NCBI GenBank assembly: GCA_029982615.1
Contig: JARRBK010000002.1
Location: 23,637-87,636, forward strand
Length of the DNA stretch: 64,000 bases
Direction: 5' to 3'
Origin: Tepidanaerobacteraceae bacterium
GTDB taxonomy: Bacteria > Bacillota > Thermosediminibacteria > Thermosediminibacterales > Tepidanaerobacteraceae
The translations under genes were made by a program, and so were the position numbers. The notes under the pieces are model-generated. The model was not told where the DNA came from. It saw only the letters and a list, made by a program, of their open reading frames with translations, and searched no databases. Below, in pieces: positions 18,854 through 28,249 of this stretch; within the stretch, counting starts at the first letter, position 1, and every line of letters begins with the position of its first letter.

Positions 18854-19888
18854 CTAACCCACTTTTTTAGGAGAAATAAGCGCCCTTCTCCACGTATCCA
18901 ATCCTTCTAACACTTTTCCGGTCCCGATAGCCACACAATCCAGCGGTTCTTCGGCAATATGCACCGGCATGCCTGTTTCCTTGCTCACTCTCTTATCCAA
19001 TCCTGACAGCAGGGACCCACCCCCTGCCAGTATTATGCCTCTATCCATAATATCTGCCGCCAGTTCGGGAGGAGTCTTTTCTAAAGTTACTTTTATGGCA
19101 TCAATAATACTATTGACGGGTTCAGCCAGGGCGGCCCTCACTTCCTCCGAAGTTACCGTAATGGTTTTGGGAAGGCCTGTTACAAGATCCCTGCCCCTTA
19201 CTTCAACGGATTCTTCTTTGTCCCCTTCTGAAGCAGAACCTATGGAAATCTTAATTTCTTCCGCAGTGCGCTCACCAATCATTAGATTATATTCTTTTTT
19301 AATGTAATATACAATGGATTCATCCATCTCATCCCCACCAATGCGGATGGATTTACTGGTAACTATACCGCCAAGGGAAATAATAGCAACTTCGGTAGTA
19401 CCGCCCCCTATGTCAACCACCATATTTCCGGTGGGTTCATTCACTTCGAGCCCGGCACCAATGGCGGCAGCCATCGGTTCCTCTATAAGATAAGCTTCTC
19501 TGGCACCTGCTTGGAGCGTTGCATCAATGACCGCTCTTTTTTCAACTTCGGTTACGCCAGAAGGAATTCCTACCACTACTCTAGGCTTAATAAAAGTCCT
19601 GCTGTTGAGCGCTCTTGAAATAAAATATTTTAACATGCTCTGAGTTGTGTCAAAATCCGCTATAACTCCGTCTTTCATGGGTCGAATGGCTATGATATTG
19701 CCAGGAGTACGACCTATCATTTGTTTTGCCTCGTCGCCTACAGCCAAAATTGCTCCTGTGTCTCTTTGAATGGCAACGACTGAAGGTTCCCTCAAAACTA
19801 TGCCCTTTCCCTTTACGTGAACTAATGTATTTGCAGTACCTAAATCTATTCCTAAATCTCTTGACAGCATGTTGAAAAAAGATACCAT
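18854..19888 (-). CDS. mreB: Rod shape-determining protein MreB
   Basis: [31 protein letters not shown]. Confidence 0.97.
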   Translation of the reverse strand: MVSFFNMLSRDLGIDLGTANTLVHVKGKGIVLREPSVVAIQRDTGAILAVGDEAKQMIGRTPGNIIAIRPMKDGVIADFDTTQSMLKYFISRALNSRTFIKPRVVVGIPSGVTEVEKRAVIDATLQAGAREAYLIEEPMAAAIGAGLEVNEPTGNMVVDIGGGTTEVAIISLGGIVTSKSIRIGGDEMDESIVYYIKKEYNLMIGERTAEEIKISIGSASEGDKEESVEVRGRDLVTGLPKTITVTSEEVRAALAEPVNSIIDAIKVTLEKTPPELAADIMDRGIILAGGGSLLSGLDKRVSKETGMPVHIAEEPLDCVAIGTGKVLEGLDTWRRALISPKKVG

Positions 19889-19927
19889 GAAAATATTTTC
19901 CCCTTTCCAGTCGCATCGCGTTTATAT

Positions 19928-20641
19928 TTATATTATTCCTTTTTCTCTCATACTAATATAAATCCCATTTCCTATTATAACATGATCTATTACATCGATT
20001 CCCAATAATTTGCCAGCATCCACCAATCTCTTTGTAATGGCCAGATCTTCACGGCTCGGAGTGGGATCTCCACTCGGATGGTTATGAACCAAAATTATAG
20101 AGGCGCTGCTTCTTCGTATAGCTGGTTTGAACACTTCACGGGGATGTACGATGGAAGAATTGAGGCTTCCCACAGATATTTCTTCTACCGAAATAACATG
20201 ATTTTTTATATTCAGCAATATAACTTTAAAATGCTCTTTTTCTAAGAATCTCATCTCTTCCATTAGCAAATGTTTTACATCAGCAGGTGTATTTATTATG
20301 ACAGGGTTTCGGCCTGAGTAAGATGAAATTCTGCGGCCCAGTTCTACAGCAGCTTTTATCTGAACAGACTTTGCAAGGCCTATGCCTCGTATCTTGGAAA
20401 GTTCTTCTATGCTGCAGTCAGCCACAAAAGCCAGCCCGGATTTTGTCCCATTCCCCTTTAATATTCTATGGGCCAGCATAAGAGCAGATTCAGAAGCTGT
20501 TCCAGTCCTTATCAAAACCGCCAACAATTCTGCATCGCTTAATACCTGCGCACCGTAACGCTCCATGCGTTCCCTCGGACGTTCTTCTTTGGGTAGATCT
20601 TTAATGGTCAAACTTTCCTCCACTTTATGATTTCCTCCCAA
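19928..20641 (-). CDS. radC: RadC family JAB-domain protein
   Basis: HNHPSGDPTPSREDLAITKRLVDAGKLLGI. Confidence 0.96.
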   Translation of the reverse strand: MGGNHKVEESLTIKDLPKEERPRERMERYGAQVLSDAELLAVLIRTGTASESALMLAHRILKGNGTKSGLAFVADCSIEELSKIRGIGLAKSVQIKAAVELGRRISSYSGRNPVIINTPADVKHLLMEEMRFLEKEHFKVILLNIKNHVISVEEISVGSLNSSIVHPREVFKPAIRRSSASIILVHNHPSGDPTPSREDLAITKRLVDAGKLLGIDVIDHVIIGNGIYISMREKGII

Positions 20642-20646
20642 AATAT

Positions 20647-21228
20647 TTAAAGTAATTCTATGCCAAATTTTAAAAGCATAGTGTTTAACTTAAATAGAGG
20701 CAGTCCTACAATATTATAATAACATCCTTCAATTTTCTCAATAAAAAGCGATCCCTTCCCCTGAATGCCATACGCCCCGGCTTTGTCAAAAGGTTCACCG
20801 GTATTAATATAATTTTTTATTTCTCTCGATGTAAGATTCTTAAACCTTACCCTGCTCTCTTCGTAATCCTTAATTTGCTTTCCCGACTCGGTATCGATAA
20901 GAGCCAAGCCTGTGTAAACATAATGCCATCGCCCGCTCAGAAGAGAAAGCATTTCTGCTGCCTGTTTACTGTCCTTGGGCTTCCCAAGAATTCGGCCATC
21001 TATGGCTACTATTGTGTCAGCACCCAGCACAAGGCTATCTTTATGCCGCATAGCCACGTTCATCGCTTTGCTTTCTGCCAGGTCTGCTGCAAGGATATGG
21101 GGCTGTGTGCTAGTGTCTATGTTTTCCTCCTCTGTGCTTGGCTCTACAGTAAAATCTATTCCGAGCTGAGATAAAAGAAATCTACGCCTAGGCGATGCTG
21201 ATGCGAGAATTAGCTTCTTGTTTATCAC
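20647..21228 (-). CDS. maf: Maf-like nucleotide pyrophosphatase
   Basis: LILASASPRRRFLLSQLGIDF, LGADTIVAIDGRILGKP. Confidence 0.96.
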   Translation of the reverse strand: MINKKLILASASPRRRFLLSQLGIDFTVEPSTEEENIDTSTQPHILAADLAESKAMNVAMRHKDSLVLGADTIVAIDGRILGKPKDSKQAAEMLSLLSGRWHYVYTGLALIDTESGKQIKDYEESRVRFKNLTSREIKNYINTGEPFDKAGAYGIQGKGSLFIEKIEGCYYNIVGLPLFKLNTMLLKFGIELL

Positions 21229-21244
21229 GTTTACCGCCTGCCTC

Positions 21245-21493
21245 CTACATGCGTTGATACAAAATTAGACCGACAATCAATCCTATTGCCGCCGCCAAGT
21301 TCAGCGTTATGTTAAAACCAAAAGTAATGGTTGCAATACCCAGATCTAGTGTTGCAGGTGAAAGGCCTATATTTTTCCCATACGCGAGAATCGGCAGATA
21401 TCGTTCAGTGATTTGTCCCAAAATGCCACCTATTATCATTCCAACCATTAAAATTATAATAAGCAATGTAGTACTACGATAACTTCGCCTCAT
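21245..21493 (-). CDS. DUF4321-like small membrane protein
   Basis: Two TM helices with GGILGQ...LDLGIATITFGFNITLNLA. Confidence 0.65.
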   Translation of the reverse strand: MRRSYRSTTLLIIILMVGMIIGGILGQITERYLPILAYGKNIGLSPATLDLGIATITFGFNITLNLAAAIGLIVGLILYQRM

Positions 21494-22028
21494 TCTTTAT
21501 TCTCTCCTTTCCCGGCAAATTGATTTTTAAAAGCGCAGCAAAAAGGTTTTTATATAAATAGGCAGCTGTAAAGCCTGTGAAAATACCGGTAAAAAGCCCA
21601 GTTACCATTAAAAACGGCAAATAAACATATAAGCCAAACGTTGAAAGCACAATGCATGCTACTGTTACCTGAGCAAAATTATGGGCAACCCCGCCGATAA
21701 TGCTAATACCTACCAGGCTAAAAACTTTCTTAAAATATTTATAAAACAATGCCATCATCAAAGTACTCAATATGGCTCCCGAGAGGCTATACAATAGACT
21801 CGCTGCAGAACCCGTCAGCCCAGCACCTATAAGGCACCTTAATATGTTTACCATCAAGCCTTCCTTTAAACCATATATCACTATGGCCAAAAGGGATATT
21901 ACATTGGCAAGGCCAAGCTTTGCACCGGGAATAGGAAAAGGAATTGGTATCATATTTTCTATGATATGAAGCACCAAACCACATGTCACAAGAAGGGAAA
22001 GAGATATCATTTTCCTGCGTTCTATCAA
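21474..22028 (-). CDS. Gx transporter / heptaprenyl diphosphate synthase component I family
   Basis: ENMIPIPFPIPGAKLGLANVISLLAI. Confidence 0.85.
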   Translation of the reverse strand: MIERRKMISLSLLVTCGLVLHIIENMIPIPFPIPGAKLGLANVISLLAIVIYGLKEGLMVNILRCLIGAGLTGSAASLLYSLSGAILSTLMMALFYKYFKKVFSLVGISIIGGVAHNFAQVTVACIVLSTFGLYVYLPFLMVTGLFTGIFTGFTAAYLYKNLFAALLKINLPGKERIKNEAKLS

Positions 22029-22053
22029 TAGTATTCATCCTTTATATTCCAGT

Positions 22054-22440
22054 TTAGAAACTCACGCCATCCAGCTGATCATTTGGAGTGCTCTCGCTTT
22101 GAATTTTAATCACGACCCTGTTAGGCAGGCATACTATCATTTGCCCGGGTCGGCTTATCCATCCCTGATGCATGCAATCTTTATCCGGGCACGGAGAATA
22201 AAGCATTCTCACCTTATCTCTATTTATTTCCACTATGCTTTCTCCCATGATTCCAGGGACTTTTAGCTGCAATATGGGACCGCCCTTGCCCAGGGATATC
22301 TTCTGAAAAAGACGACCGTTAATTTCTATAACAGCATATGTTCTTTCGCCGCCGAAAGTGTACATCTGAAAGCCTGTAAATATCAAAACTGCGCTGACGA
22401 TTATAAGCGCTATGAGTATCTTGTCTCCTTTTGTGAGCAT
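22054..22440 (-). CDS. NusG domain II-containing protein
   Basis: CPDKDCMHQGWISRPGQMIVCLPNRVVI. Confidence 0.85.
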   Translation of the reverse strand: MLTKGDKILIALIIVSAVLIFTGFQMYTFGGERTYAVIEINGRLFQKISLGKGGPILQLKVPGIMGESIVEINRDKVRMLYSPCPDKDCMHQGWISRPGQMIVCLPNRVVIKIQSESTPNDQLDGVSF

Positions 22441-22527
22441 CGAAATAACCCTGCCTGCTTTAATCTACACATAGTGTAACATTTTATTCCAATCAAAACA
22501 AGTGGAAAAATTGCCTAAGAAAAGTAT

Positions 22528-22571
22528 AAAAAAAGATTTTATGAAGCAATCTATAAAACTTCATAAAATCC
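22528..22571 (-). terminator. Terminator downstream of copZ-like gene
   Basis: GATTTTATGAAG...CTTCATAAAATC then TTTTTTT on the minus strand. Confidence 0.85.
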
Positions 22572-22603
22572 TGGTAAAGATTGTGGCTAAGATAAATTTA
22601 GAC

Positions 22604-22843
22604 TTATTCCTTAACATCATATCCTGCATCTTCAATGGCTTTTTTTATGTCATCCAGTTTTACTTTTGATGGATCAAAAGATACATCCACTTTACCATGG
22701 CTTACTTCGGCTTCCACTTTAAAAATACCAGGCAAAGCTCCCACTGAGGTCTCTACGGCTTTTTTACAATGGGCGCAGGACATGCCTTCCACCTTGAGCG
22801 TAATATCAGATCTGACCGACTCGTTGTTACAACAACTGCACAT
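22604..22843 (-). CDS. copZ: Heavy-metal-associated (CopZ-like) copper chaperone
   Basis: VEGMSCAHCKKAVETSV. Confidence 0.88.
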   Translation of the reverse strand: MCSCCNNESVRSDITLKVEGMSCAHCKKAVETSVGALPGIFKVEAEVSHGKVDVSFDPSKVKLDDIKKAIEDAGYDVKE

Positions 22844-22908
22844 TTTTCATTCCTCCAAACGTTTTAATATTGTGTTTAACAGCTCAGCTCTAAGTAAAGT
22901 TAAATTTA

Positions 22909-22927
22909 TATACTCTTTAGGGGTATA
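22909..22927. promoter_or_regulatory. CsoR-type operator candidate upstream of copZ
   Basis: TATACTC-N5-GGGTATA, same architecture as the site upstream of copA. Confidence 0.6.
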
Positions 22928-22968
22928 TTTATTTTAATTTAATTCTAAAAATAAGTCAAGCCGATTAA

Positions 22969-23021
22969 TGTTAACTTTATTATTATTTCTAGTTGACAAT
23001 TTGCCTGATCTGAGATATCAT
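22969..23021 (+). promoter_or_regulatory. Promoter TTGACA-N17-TATCAT overlapped by a BirA-type operator
   Basis: TGTTAAC (22969-22975) N16 GTTGACA (22992-22998); -35 at 22993-22998, -10 at 23016-23021; upstream of bioY. Confidence 0.65.
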
Positions 23022-23068
23022 TCTACTTGATTTCAGTCTAAATTACATTCAAAGGAGAGTAGATAATT

Positions 23069-23653
23069 ATGGGAAATCAAAATCAACCTTTCATTCAAAC
23101 CCGCGAAATTCCTTTTATAGGACTTTTCGCAGCCTTAACGGCAGTATTAAGTTACATTGAAATCCCGCTGCCAGTTGTACCGATAACAGCCCAGACTCTG
23201 GGAGTAATGCTGGCGGGAAGCTTGCTTTCCCCAATTCCTGCATTTCTCAGCATGGTTTTGTTTTTGCTTCTAGGAGTGATAGGCCTTCCCGTATATGCGG
23301 GCGGCGCCAGCGGCATAGGCACTATCTTCGGTCCCACAGGAGGCTTTCTGCTGAGCTGGCCGGTGGCGGTATTTGTGATGGCACATCTTATGAAAAGGTT
23401 CAAACCCAGCTTCAGGAATGTTTTTATAATTAACATCGTGGGTGGAATATTGGTTGTTTATGGTATAGGAGTACCGTATCTTGCCCGAATAGCTCATCTC
23501 AATTTTACTTCTGCGCTTACTGTCGGAGCATTGCCTTTTATACCGGGCGACTTGGCAAAAGCCTTTATTTCGACGACTGTCTCCCTTGCTATCAGAAAAG
23601 CAAACAAAAATTTCTTTGATGACTATAATCGCTGCGGCAAAAGTTATGAATAA
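23069..23653 (+). CDS. bioY: Biotin transporter BioY
   Basis: IPLPVVPITAQTLGVMLAG, GVIGLPVYAGGASGIGTIFGPTGGFLLSWP. Confidence 0.94.
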   Translation: MGNQNQPFIQTREIPFIGLFAALTAVLSYIEIPLPVVPITAQTLGVMLAGSLLSPIPAFLSMVLFLLLGVIGLPVYAGGASGIGTIFGPTGGFLLSWPVAVFVMAHLMKRFKPSFRNVFIINIVGGILVVYGIGVPYLARIAHLNFTSALTVGALPFIPGDLAKAFISTTVSLAIRKANKNFFDDYNRCGKSYE

Positions 23654-23673
23654 CAAGTTTTTGCCCCGGGCTA

Positions 23674-23702
23674 TTGCAAAAAATACATCCTAGGTATAAA
23701 AT
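23674..23702 (+). promoter_or_regulatory. Promoter candidate TTGCAA-N17-TAAAAT upstream of E1-like gene
   Basis: Hexamers with a 17-nt spacer. Confidence 0.4.
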
Positions 23703-23757
23703 AATGTAAAGTAAATCTATCTTTTTTATATATGTTTTTAAGAAGGGGGGAAGGTGA

Positions 23758-25221
23758 ATGATACTTCCCGCGGAAAAAAGTAACAGGTATTTGAGGCACA
23801 CAATAATGCCAGAAATTGGTGCTTCGGGCCAGACGAGGCTGCTGGAATCGCATATAGCTGTATTTGCCAGTTCAGCCCGCTGTGTGGCGCCTTTGCTGTA
23901 CTACTTGGTATCTTCCGGTTTAGGAAATATAAAATGTTTTATTGAAGGAATTGAAGGCATATCGCCCCTGGTGGAAAACTTGCGGGATTTAAATCCGGAT
24001 GTAAATATCATCGAAATGATTGAACTCTCAGATGCAGCGGAAGTATTTCATAATTGTTCTGGAAATACAGAAAAAAATACGTCTTGCCGTATAATTTTCG
24101 GTAATTACGATTTTATAAAAAATATTATTAAAAGTATAAACAATATAAACGATCGTTGCAAAACGCATTATGTTCCTACTATTATAGCCGCTGTAGAAAA
24201 CTGGCAGGGAATAATTCAGGCTGTCAAAAAACCCGAAAATACTTTTTTATTCAACAACACAGTTTCTGGGCATGCAATTATCTCAACAGCTCCCGCGAAC
24301 AAGCTGGCTGTGGGATATTTGTTCTCCTGCTGCCTTGCCGGTGCCCTTGCAGCCATTGAATCCATAAAACTGTGCCTTAATATAGGAAATTTCTTGGAAT
24401 GCCCGCTTTATTTTGATCTACTCACGATGAATTTTAAGAAGCTTAACGGCAATGACAATATCCCCAATGCACATCATCTTCCTTCTGAAGAAAAGCCGGA
24501 TGATATTCAAAACAAAATCCTTGACTCCAAGGTGCTCATCGTGGGCACCGGCGGTCTCGGCTCTCCTGCGGCTTACGCCCTATCTCTTTCCGGGGTGGGC
24601 AGTTTAGGATTGGTGGACAGCGACAGGGTGGAAATCAGCAACCTTAACCGTCAGATACTTCATTCCACTTCCCGCATAGGAACACCTAAAGTAAAATCTG
24701 CAGAAGTATTTATCCGAAAATTGAACCCTAACATAAATGTAATTACATACGAAACGCGCTTTACAAAATCCAATGCCATGCGAATAATAAGGGATTATGA
24801 TGTTATAATAGATGGAGTAGACAACCTCCCCACGCGATACCTTCTAAACGACTCGTGCTTTTTCGCTGAAAAAACGCTGGTCGAAGCCGGAGTGCTCAGG
24901 TTTGAAGGCCTGGGAATGACTTTGGTCCCCAAAAAAGGCCACTGTTACCGATGCATATTTCCCGAACCGCCGCCTGCCAACAGCATTCCGTCATGTTCAC
25001 AAGCCGGAATTCTTGGGCCTGTGCCCGGAGTGATGGGATTCATTGAAGCAGCAGAAGCCTTTAAATTGTTAGCTGGGATAGGTAAAACTTTACAGAGCCA
25101 GTTACTCATATTCGACGCATTAGACCTGGATTTTAGAATCACACAAGTTAAGCGAGATGAAAACTGTCCTCTTTGCGGCGAAATGCCTTCTATAAAAGAG
25201 CCTATAGAATATGAAATATAA
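23758..25221 (+). CDS. Tandem E1-like (ThiF/MoeB/HesA) protein: degenerate N-terminal domain plus intact C-terminal domain
   Basis: C-terminal half KVLIVGTGGLGSPAAYALSLSGVG...NLNRQILH...DGVDNLPTRYLLND...CYRC...CPLC; N-terminal half RYLRHTIMPEIGASGQTRLLESHIAVFASSARCVAPLLYYLVSSGLG lacks the nucleotide-binding glycines. Confidence 0.85.
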   Translation: MILPAEKSNRYLRHTIMPEIGASGQTRLLESHIAVFASSARCVAPLLYYLVSSGLGNIKCFIEGIEGISPLVENLRDLNPDVNIIEMIELSDAAEVFHNCSGNTEKNTSCRIIFGNYDFIKNIIKSINNINDRCKTHYVPTIIAAVENWQGIIQAVKKPENTFLFNNTVSGHAIISTAPANKLAVGYLFSCCLAGALAAIESIKLCLNIGNFLECPLYFDLLTMNFKKLNGNDNIPNAHHLPSEEKPDDIQNKILDSKVLIVGTGGLGSPAAYALSLSGVGSLGLVDSDRVEISNLNRQILHSTSRIGTPKVKSAEVFIRKLNPNINVITYETRFTKSNAMRIIRDYDVIIDGVDNLPTRYLLNDSCFFAEKTLVEAGVLRFEGLGMTLVPKKGHCYRCIFPEPPPANSIPSCSQAGILGPVPGVMGFIEAAEAFKLLAGIGKTLQSQLLIFDALDLDFRITQVKRDENCPLCGEMPSIKEPIEYEI

Positions 25222-25313
25222 AACCATTTAACGTCATTTACAGGCAGCGGTCTTTGATTTGCTTCACCTTTTAATAACCATTCGTTTTAATACTGTAAAA
25301 GGAGATGAGGTAA

Positions 25314-26255
25314 ATGAATAATAAATACAGCATTATCAATGATTCCATTCTCGATCTCATCGGTAAAACACCCATGGTAAAACTTTCCCGCCTTTCGCCG
25401 AAAGGAGGAGCCACCATTGTCGGAAAACTTGAGTCTTTCAATCCAGGCGGCAGTATCAAAGACCGAATAGCTCTTAATATGATAAACGATGCAGAGCAAA
25501 AGGGCATTTTAAAGCCGGGTTCCACGGTGATAGAGCCCACCAGCGGTAATACAGGAATAGGTCTTGCCATGGTTTGTGCAGTGAAAGGTTATAAACTTTT
25601 GCTAGTAATGCCGTCTTCCATGAGCGTAGAACGCAGGAAGCTTCTAAAATCTTACGGAGCCGATTTTGTTCTGACGCCTCCGGAGTTGGGAATGAAAGGT
25701 GCTGTTGATAAGGCGATGGAACTCGTAAGCCAGAACAAAGATTATTTTATGCCCCAGCAATTTGAAAACCCTGCAAACCCTGCAATACACGAAAAAACCA
25801 CTGCAATGGAAATTCTTGAACAGACCGGTGGCAAAATCAACGCCTTTGTAGCCGGAGTTGGAACCGGCGGAACTTTAACTGGGGTCGGCAGGGTTTTGAA
25901 AAAACAAATTCCGGGCATTAGAGTTATCGCTGTAGAACCTGCCGATTCTCCAGTGCTTTCCGGAGGAAGGCCGGGCTCTCACAAGATTCAGGGAATAGGG
26001 GCTGGTTTTGTACCTAAGGTTATGGATGTATCGTTGGTGGATGAAATAATTACCGTCGAAAGCGAAGATGCTTATGAGACAGTCCGGAAACTTGCCGTAG
26101 CAGAAGGCATACTGTCTGGTATATCCTCCGGCGCTGCGGTTTTCGCTGCACAAAAAGTTGCAAAAGCTTTTAAGCCCGGTGATACAGTAGTGGCGATACT
26201 GCCTGATACTGGTGAAAGATATTTGAGTGTAGATGGTTTATTCTTTGAAGAATGA
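25314..26255 (+). CDS. cysK: Cysteine synthase (O-acetylserine sulfhydrylase family)
   Basis: LIGKTPMVKLSRLSPK, FNPGGSIKDRIALNMI, EPTSGNTGIGLAMV. Confidence 0.95.
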   Translation: MNNKYSIINDSILDLIGKTPMVKLSRLSPKGGATIVGKLESFNPGGSIKDRIALNMINDAEQKGILKPGSTVIEPTSGNTGIGLAMVCAVKGYKLLLVMPSSMSVERRKLLKSYGADFVLTPPELGMKGAVDKAMELVSQNKDYFMPQQFENPANPAIHEKTTAMEILEQTGGKINAFVAGVGTGGTLTGVGRVLKKQIPGIRVIAVEPADSPVLSGGRPGSHKIQGIGAGFVPKVMDVSLVDEIITVESEDAYETVRKLAVAEGILSGISSGAAVFAAQKVAKAFKPGDTVVAILPDTGERYLSVDGLFFEE

Positions 26256-26257
26256 AG

Positions 26258-28249
26258 TTATGATGCCTCCTCACCGCCCTGGTTTGTTCCAAGAAACTGG
26301 CTGTTATAGAGGTCGGCATAAAATCCTCCTCTTGCCAGAAGTTCCTTATGGTTGCCTTGTTCTATGATTCTGCCATGATTCATTACTAGTATCAAATCTG
26401 CATCGCGGATTGTGGAGAGCCTGTGGGCAATCACAAAACTCGTCCTGCCTTTCATAAGATTTGACATGGCTTTTTGTATTAATATCTCTGTCCGCGTGTC
26501 AATATTGCTCGTAGCTTCATCAAGAATAAGCATTGGTGGATCGGCTAGTATTGCCCGCGCAATAGTCAAAAGTTGTTTCTGCCCCTGTGAAATATTTGAG
26601 GCTTCCTCATTGATAATAGTGTTATAACCCTCGGGAAGGGTTCTGATAAAGTGATCCGCGTGAGCCGCTTTTGCCGCGCGGATTACTTCTTCTTCTGTAG
26701 CATCTTCCCGTCCATAAGCAATATTATCCATTATTGAGCCATTAAAAAGCCAGGTATCCTGAAGCACCATACCAAACATCCTGCGCAAATCCCCTCTTTT
26801 TAAGTCTCTAATATCAATTCCGTCAATAGTAATTTTTCCCTTATTGACCTCATAAAAACGCATCAATAGGTTGACAAGCGTAGTTTTACCCGCGCCGGTC
26901 GGCCCCACAATAGCAACGGTTTGACCTGGTTTTACACAAATATTCAAATCCTCGATAAGAGGTACACCACGCTTATAACTAAAGCTAACATGCTCAAAGT
27001 TTACCTCTCCTTCTGGAAAATTAATAACGACTGCATCCTCCTTTTCTGGAATTTCCTCCACCTCATCCAGAACTTCGAAAACGCGTTCCGCTGAAGCAAC
27101 GGTGGATTGAATAATATTTGCAATATTAGCCGTCTGTACAATAGGCTGCGTGAACTGCCTCATATACTGTATAAACGCCTGAATATCTCCTATTTCTATT
27201 TTGCTTTTCGCCACCATGAAGCCGCCGACCACGCAGACGATAACATACCCAATATTGCTCACAAAATTCAGAGCCGGGAAAATAACTCCAGACATAAACT
27301 GAGCCTTCCAGCCGGCAGTAAAAAGTTTTTCGTTCACCTCTTTAAACTTTCTAATGGAATCCTCTTCATGTCCGAAGGCTTTTACCACTTTGTGACCGGT
27401 ATACATTTCCTCCACATGGCCATTCAATATTCCCAGCACCTTCTGTTGTTCCGCAAAAAACTTCTGCGAATTTTTGGCTATCATCGAAGTAATAAATGCA
27501 CTGGCAGGCAGAGTAAAAAGCGCAATCAACGTCATCAAGGGGCTTATTGAAAGCATCATTATCAATATGCCTATAATAGTAACCACAGAAGTTATCAATT
27601 GAGTTAAGCTCTGCTGCAATGTTGTGGCAATATTATCCATGTCGTTGGTCACACGGCTTAAAATTTCTCCATGAGTACGGGTATCAAAATACCTCAGCGG
27701 CAGCCGGTCAAGTTTTTCCTTAACATCGTTACGCATTTTGAACACGGTCTTCTGCGAAACATCCGCCATTATATAAGACATTAAAAAACTTAATAATGCA
27801 CTAATAACATACAATCCCACCAATAAAATCAATATACGGCCGATATAGGGAAAATCTATCCTCGGAACCGGCTGCCGTTTCAACTTTTCTATGAATGATG
27901 CTGGCATTTTCTTCTGGATCGCCAGCATCAACTGGTAATAGTACGTATATCTTGCGAGAATTCCTTCACCGAGCTTGGTGGTAGCCTTGCCCATTATTTT
28001 TGGGCCTGAAATCCCAAAAACCGTACTGGCAATCGCCAGTAAAAACACCGTTAAAAAACGAATTTTCTCGGGTTTTAAATATTCTATAAGGCGCATCAGC
28101 GTGCCTTTAAAATCTTTAGCCTTCTGGACCGGCATGCCGATTCCCGGCCCTCTGCCGAAATATCTTCCTGGCCTTGTAGCACCAGCCCGTAGACTGGATT
28201 GTCCAGATGACGGCATTTCATTTTCCGGTTCCCGCCTATTATCGCTCAT
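26258..28249 (-). CDS. ABC exporter, fused permease/ATPase
   Basis: GPTGAGKTTLVNLLMRFYEV Walker A; NISQGQKQLLTIARAIL. Confidence 0.95.
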   Translation of the reverse strand: MSDNRREPENEMPSSGQSSLRAGATRPGRYFGRGPGIGMPVQKAKDFKGTLMRLIEYLKPEKIRFLTVFLLAIASTVFGISGPKIMGKATTKLGEGILARYTYYYQLMLAIQKKMPASFIEKLKRQPVPRIDFPYIGRILILLVGLYVISALLSFLMSYIMADVSQKTVFKMRNDVKEKLDRLPLRYFDTRTHGEILSRVTNDMDNIATTLQQSLTQLITSVVTIIGILIMMLSISPLMTLIALFTLPASAFITSMIAKNSQKFFAEQQKVLGILNGHVEEMYTGHKVVKAFGHEEDSIRKFKEVNEKLFTAGWKAQFMSGVIFPALNFVSNIGYVIVCVVGGFMVAKSKIEIGDIQAFIQYMRQFTQPIVQTANIANIIQSTVASAERVFEVLDEVEEIPEKEDAVVINFPEGEVNFEHVSFSYKRGVPLIEDLNICVKPGQTVAIVGPTGAGKTTLVNLLMRFYEVNKGKITIDGIDIRDLKRGDLRRMFGMVLQDTWLFNGSIMDNIAYGREDATEEEVIRAAKAAHADHFIRTLPEGYNTIINEEASNISQGQKQLLTIARAILADPPMLILDEATSNIDTRTEILIQKAMSNLMKGRTSFVIAHRLSTIRDADLILVMNHGRIIEQGNHKELLARGGFYADLYNSQFLGTNQGGEEAS

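Noticed and set aside
24156-24359. 67-aa plus ORF inside the E1-like gene
   Set aside because: Out-of-frame within the degenerate N-terminal domain; the main frame is open through the whole gene, so no frameshift is implied.
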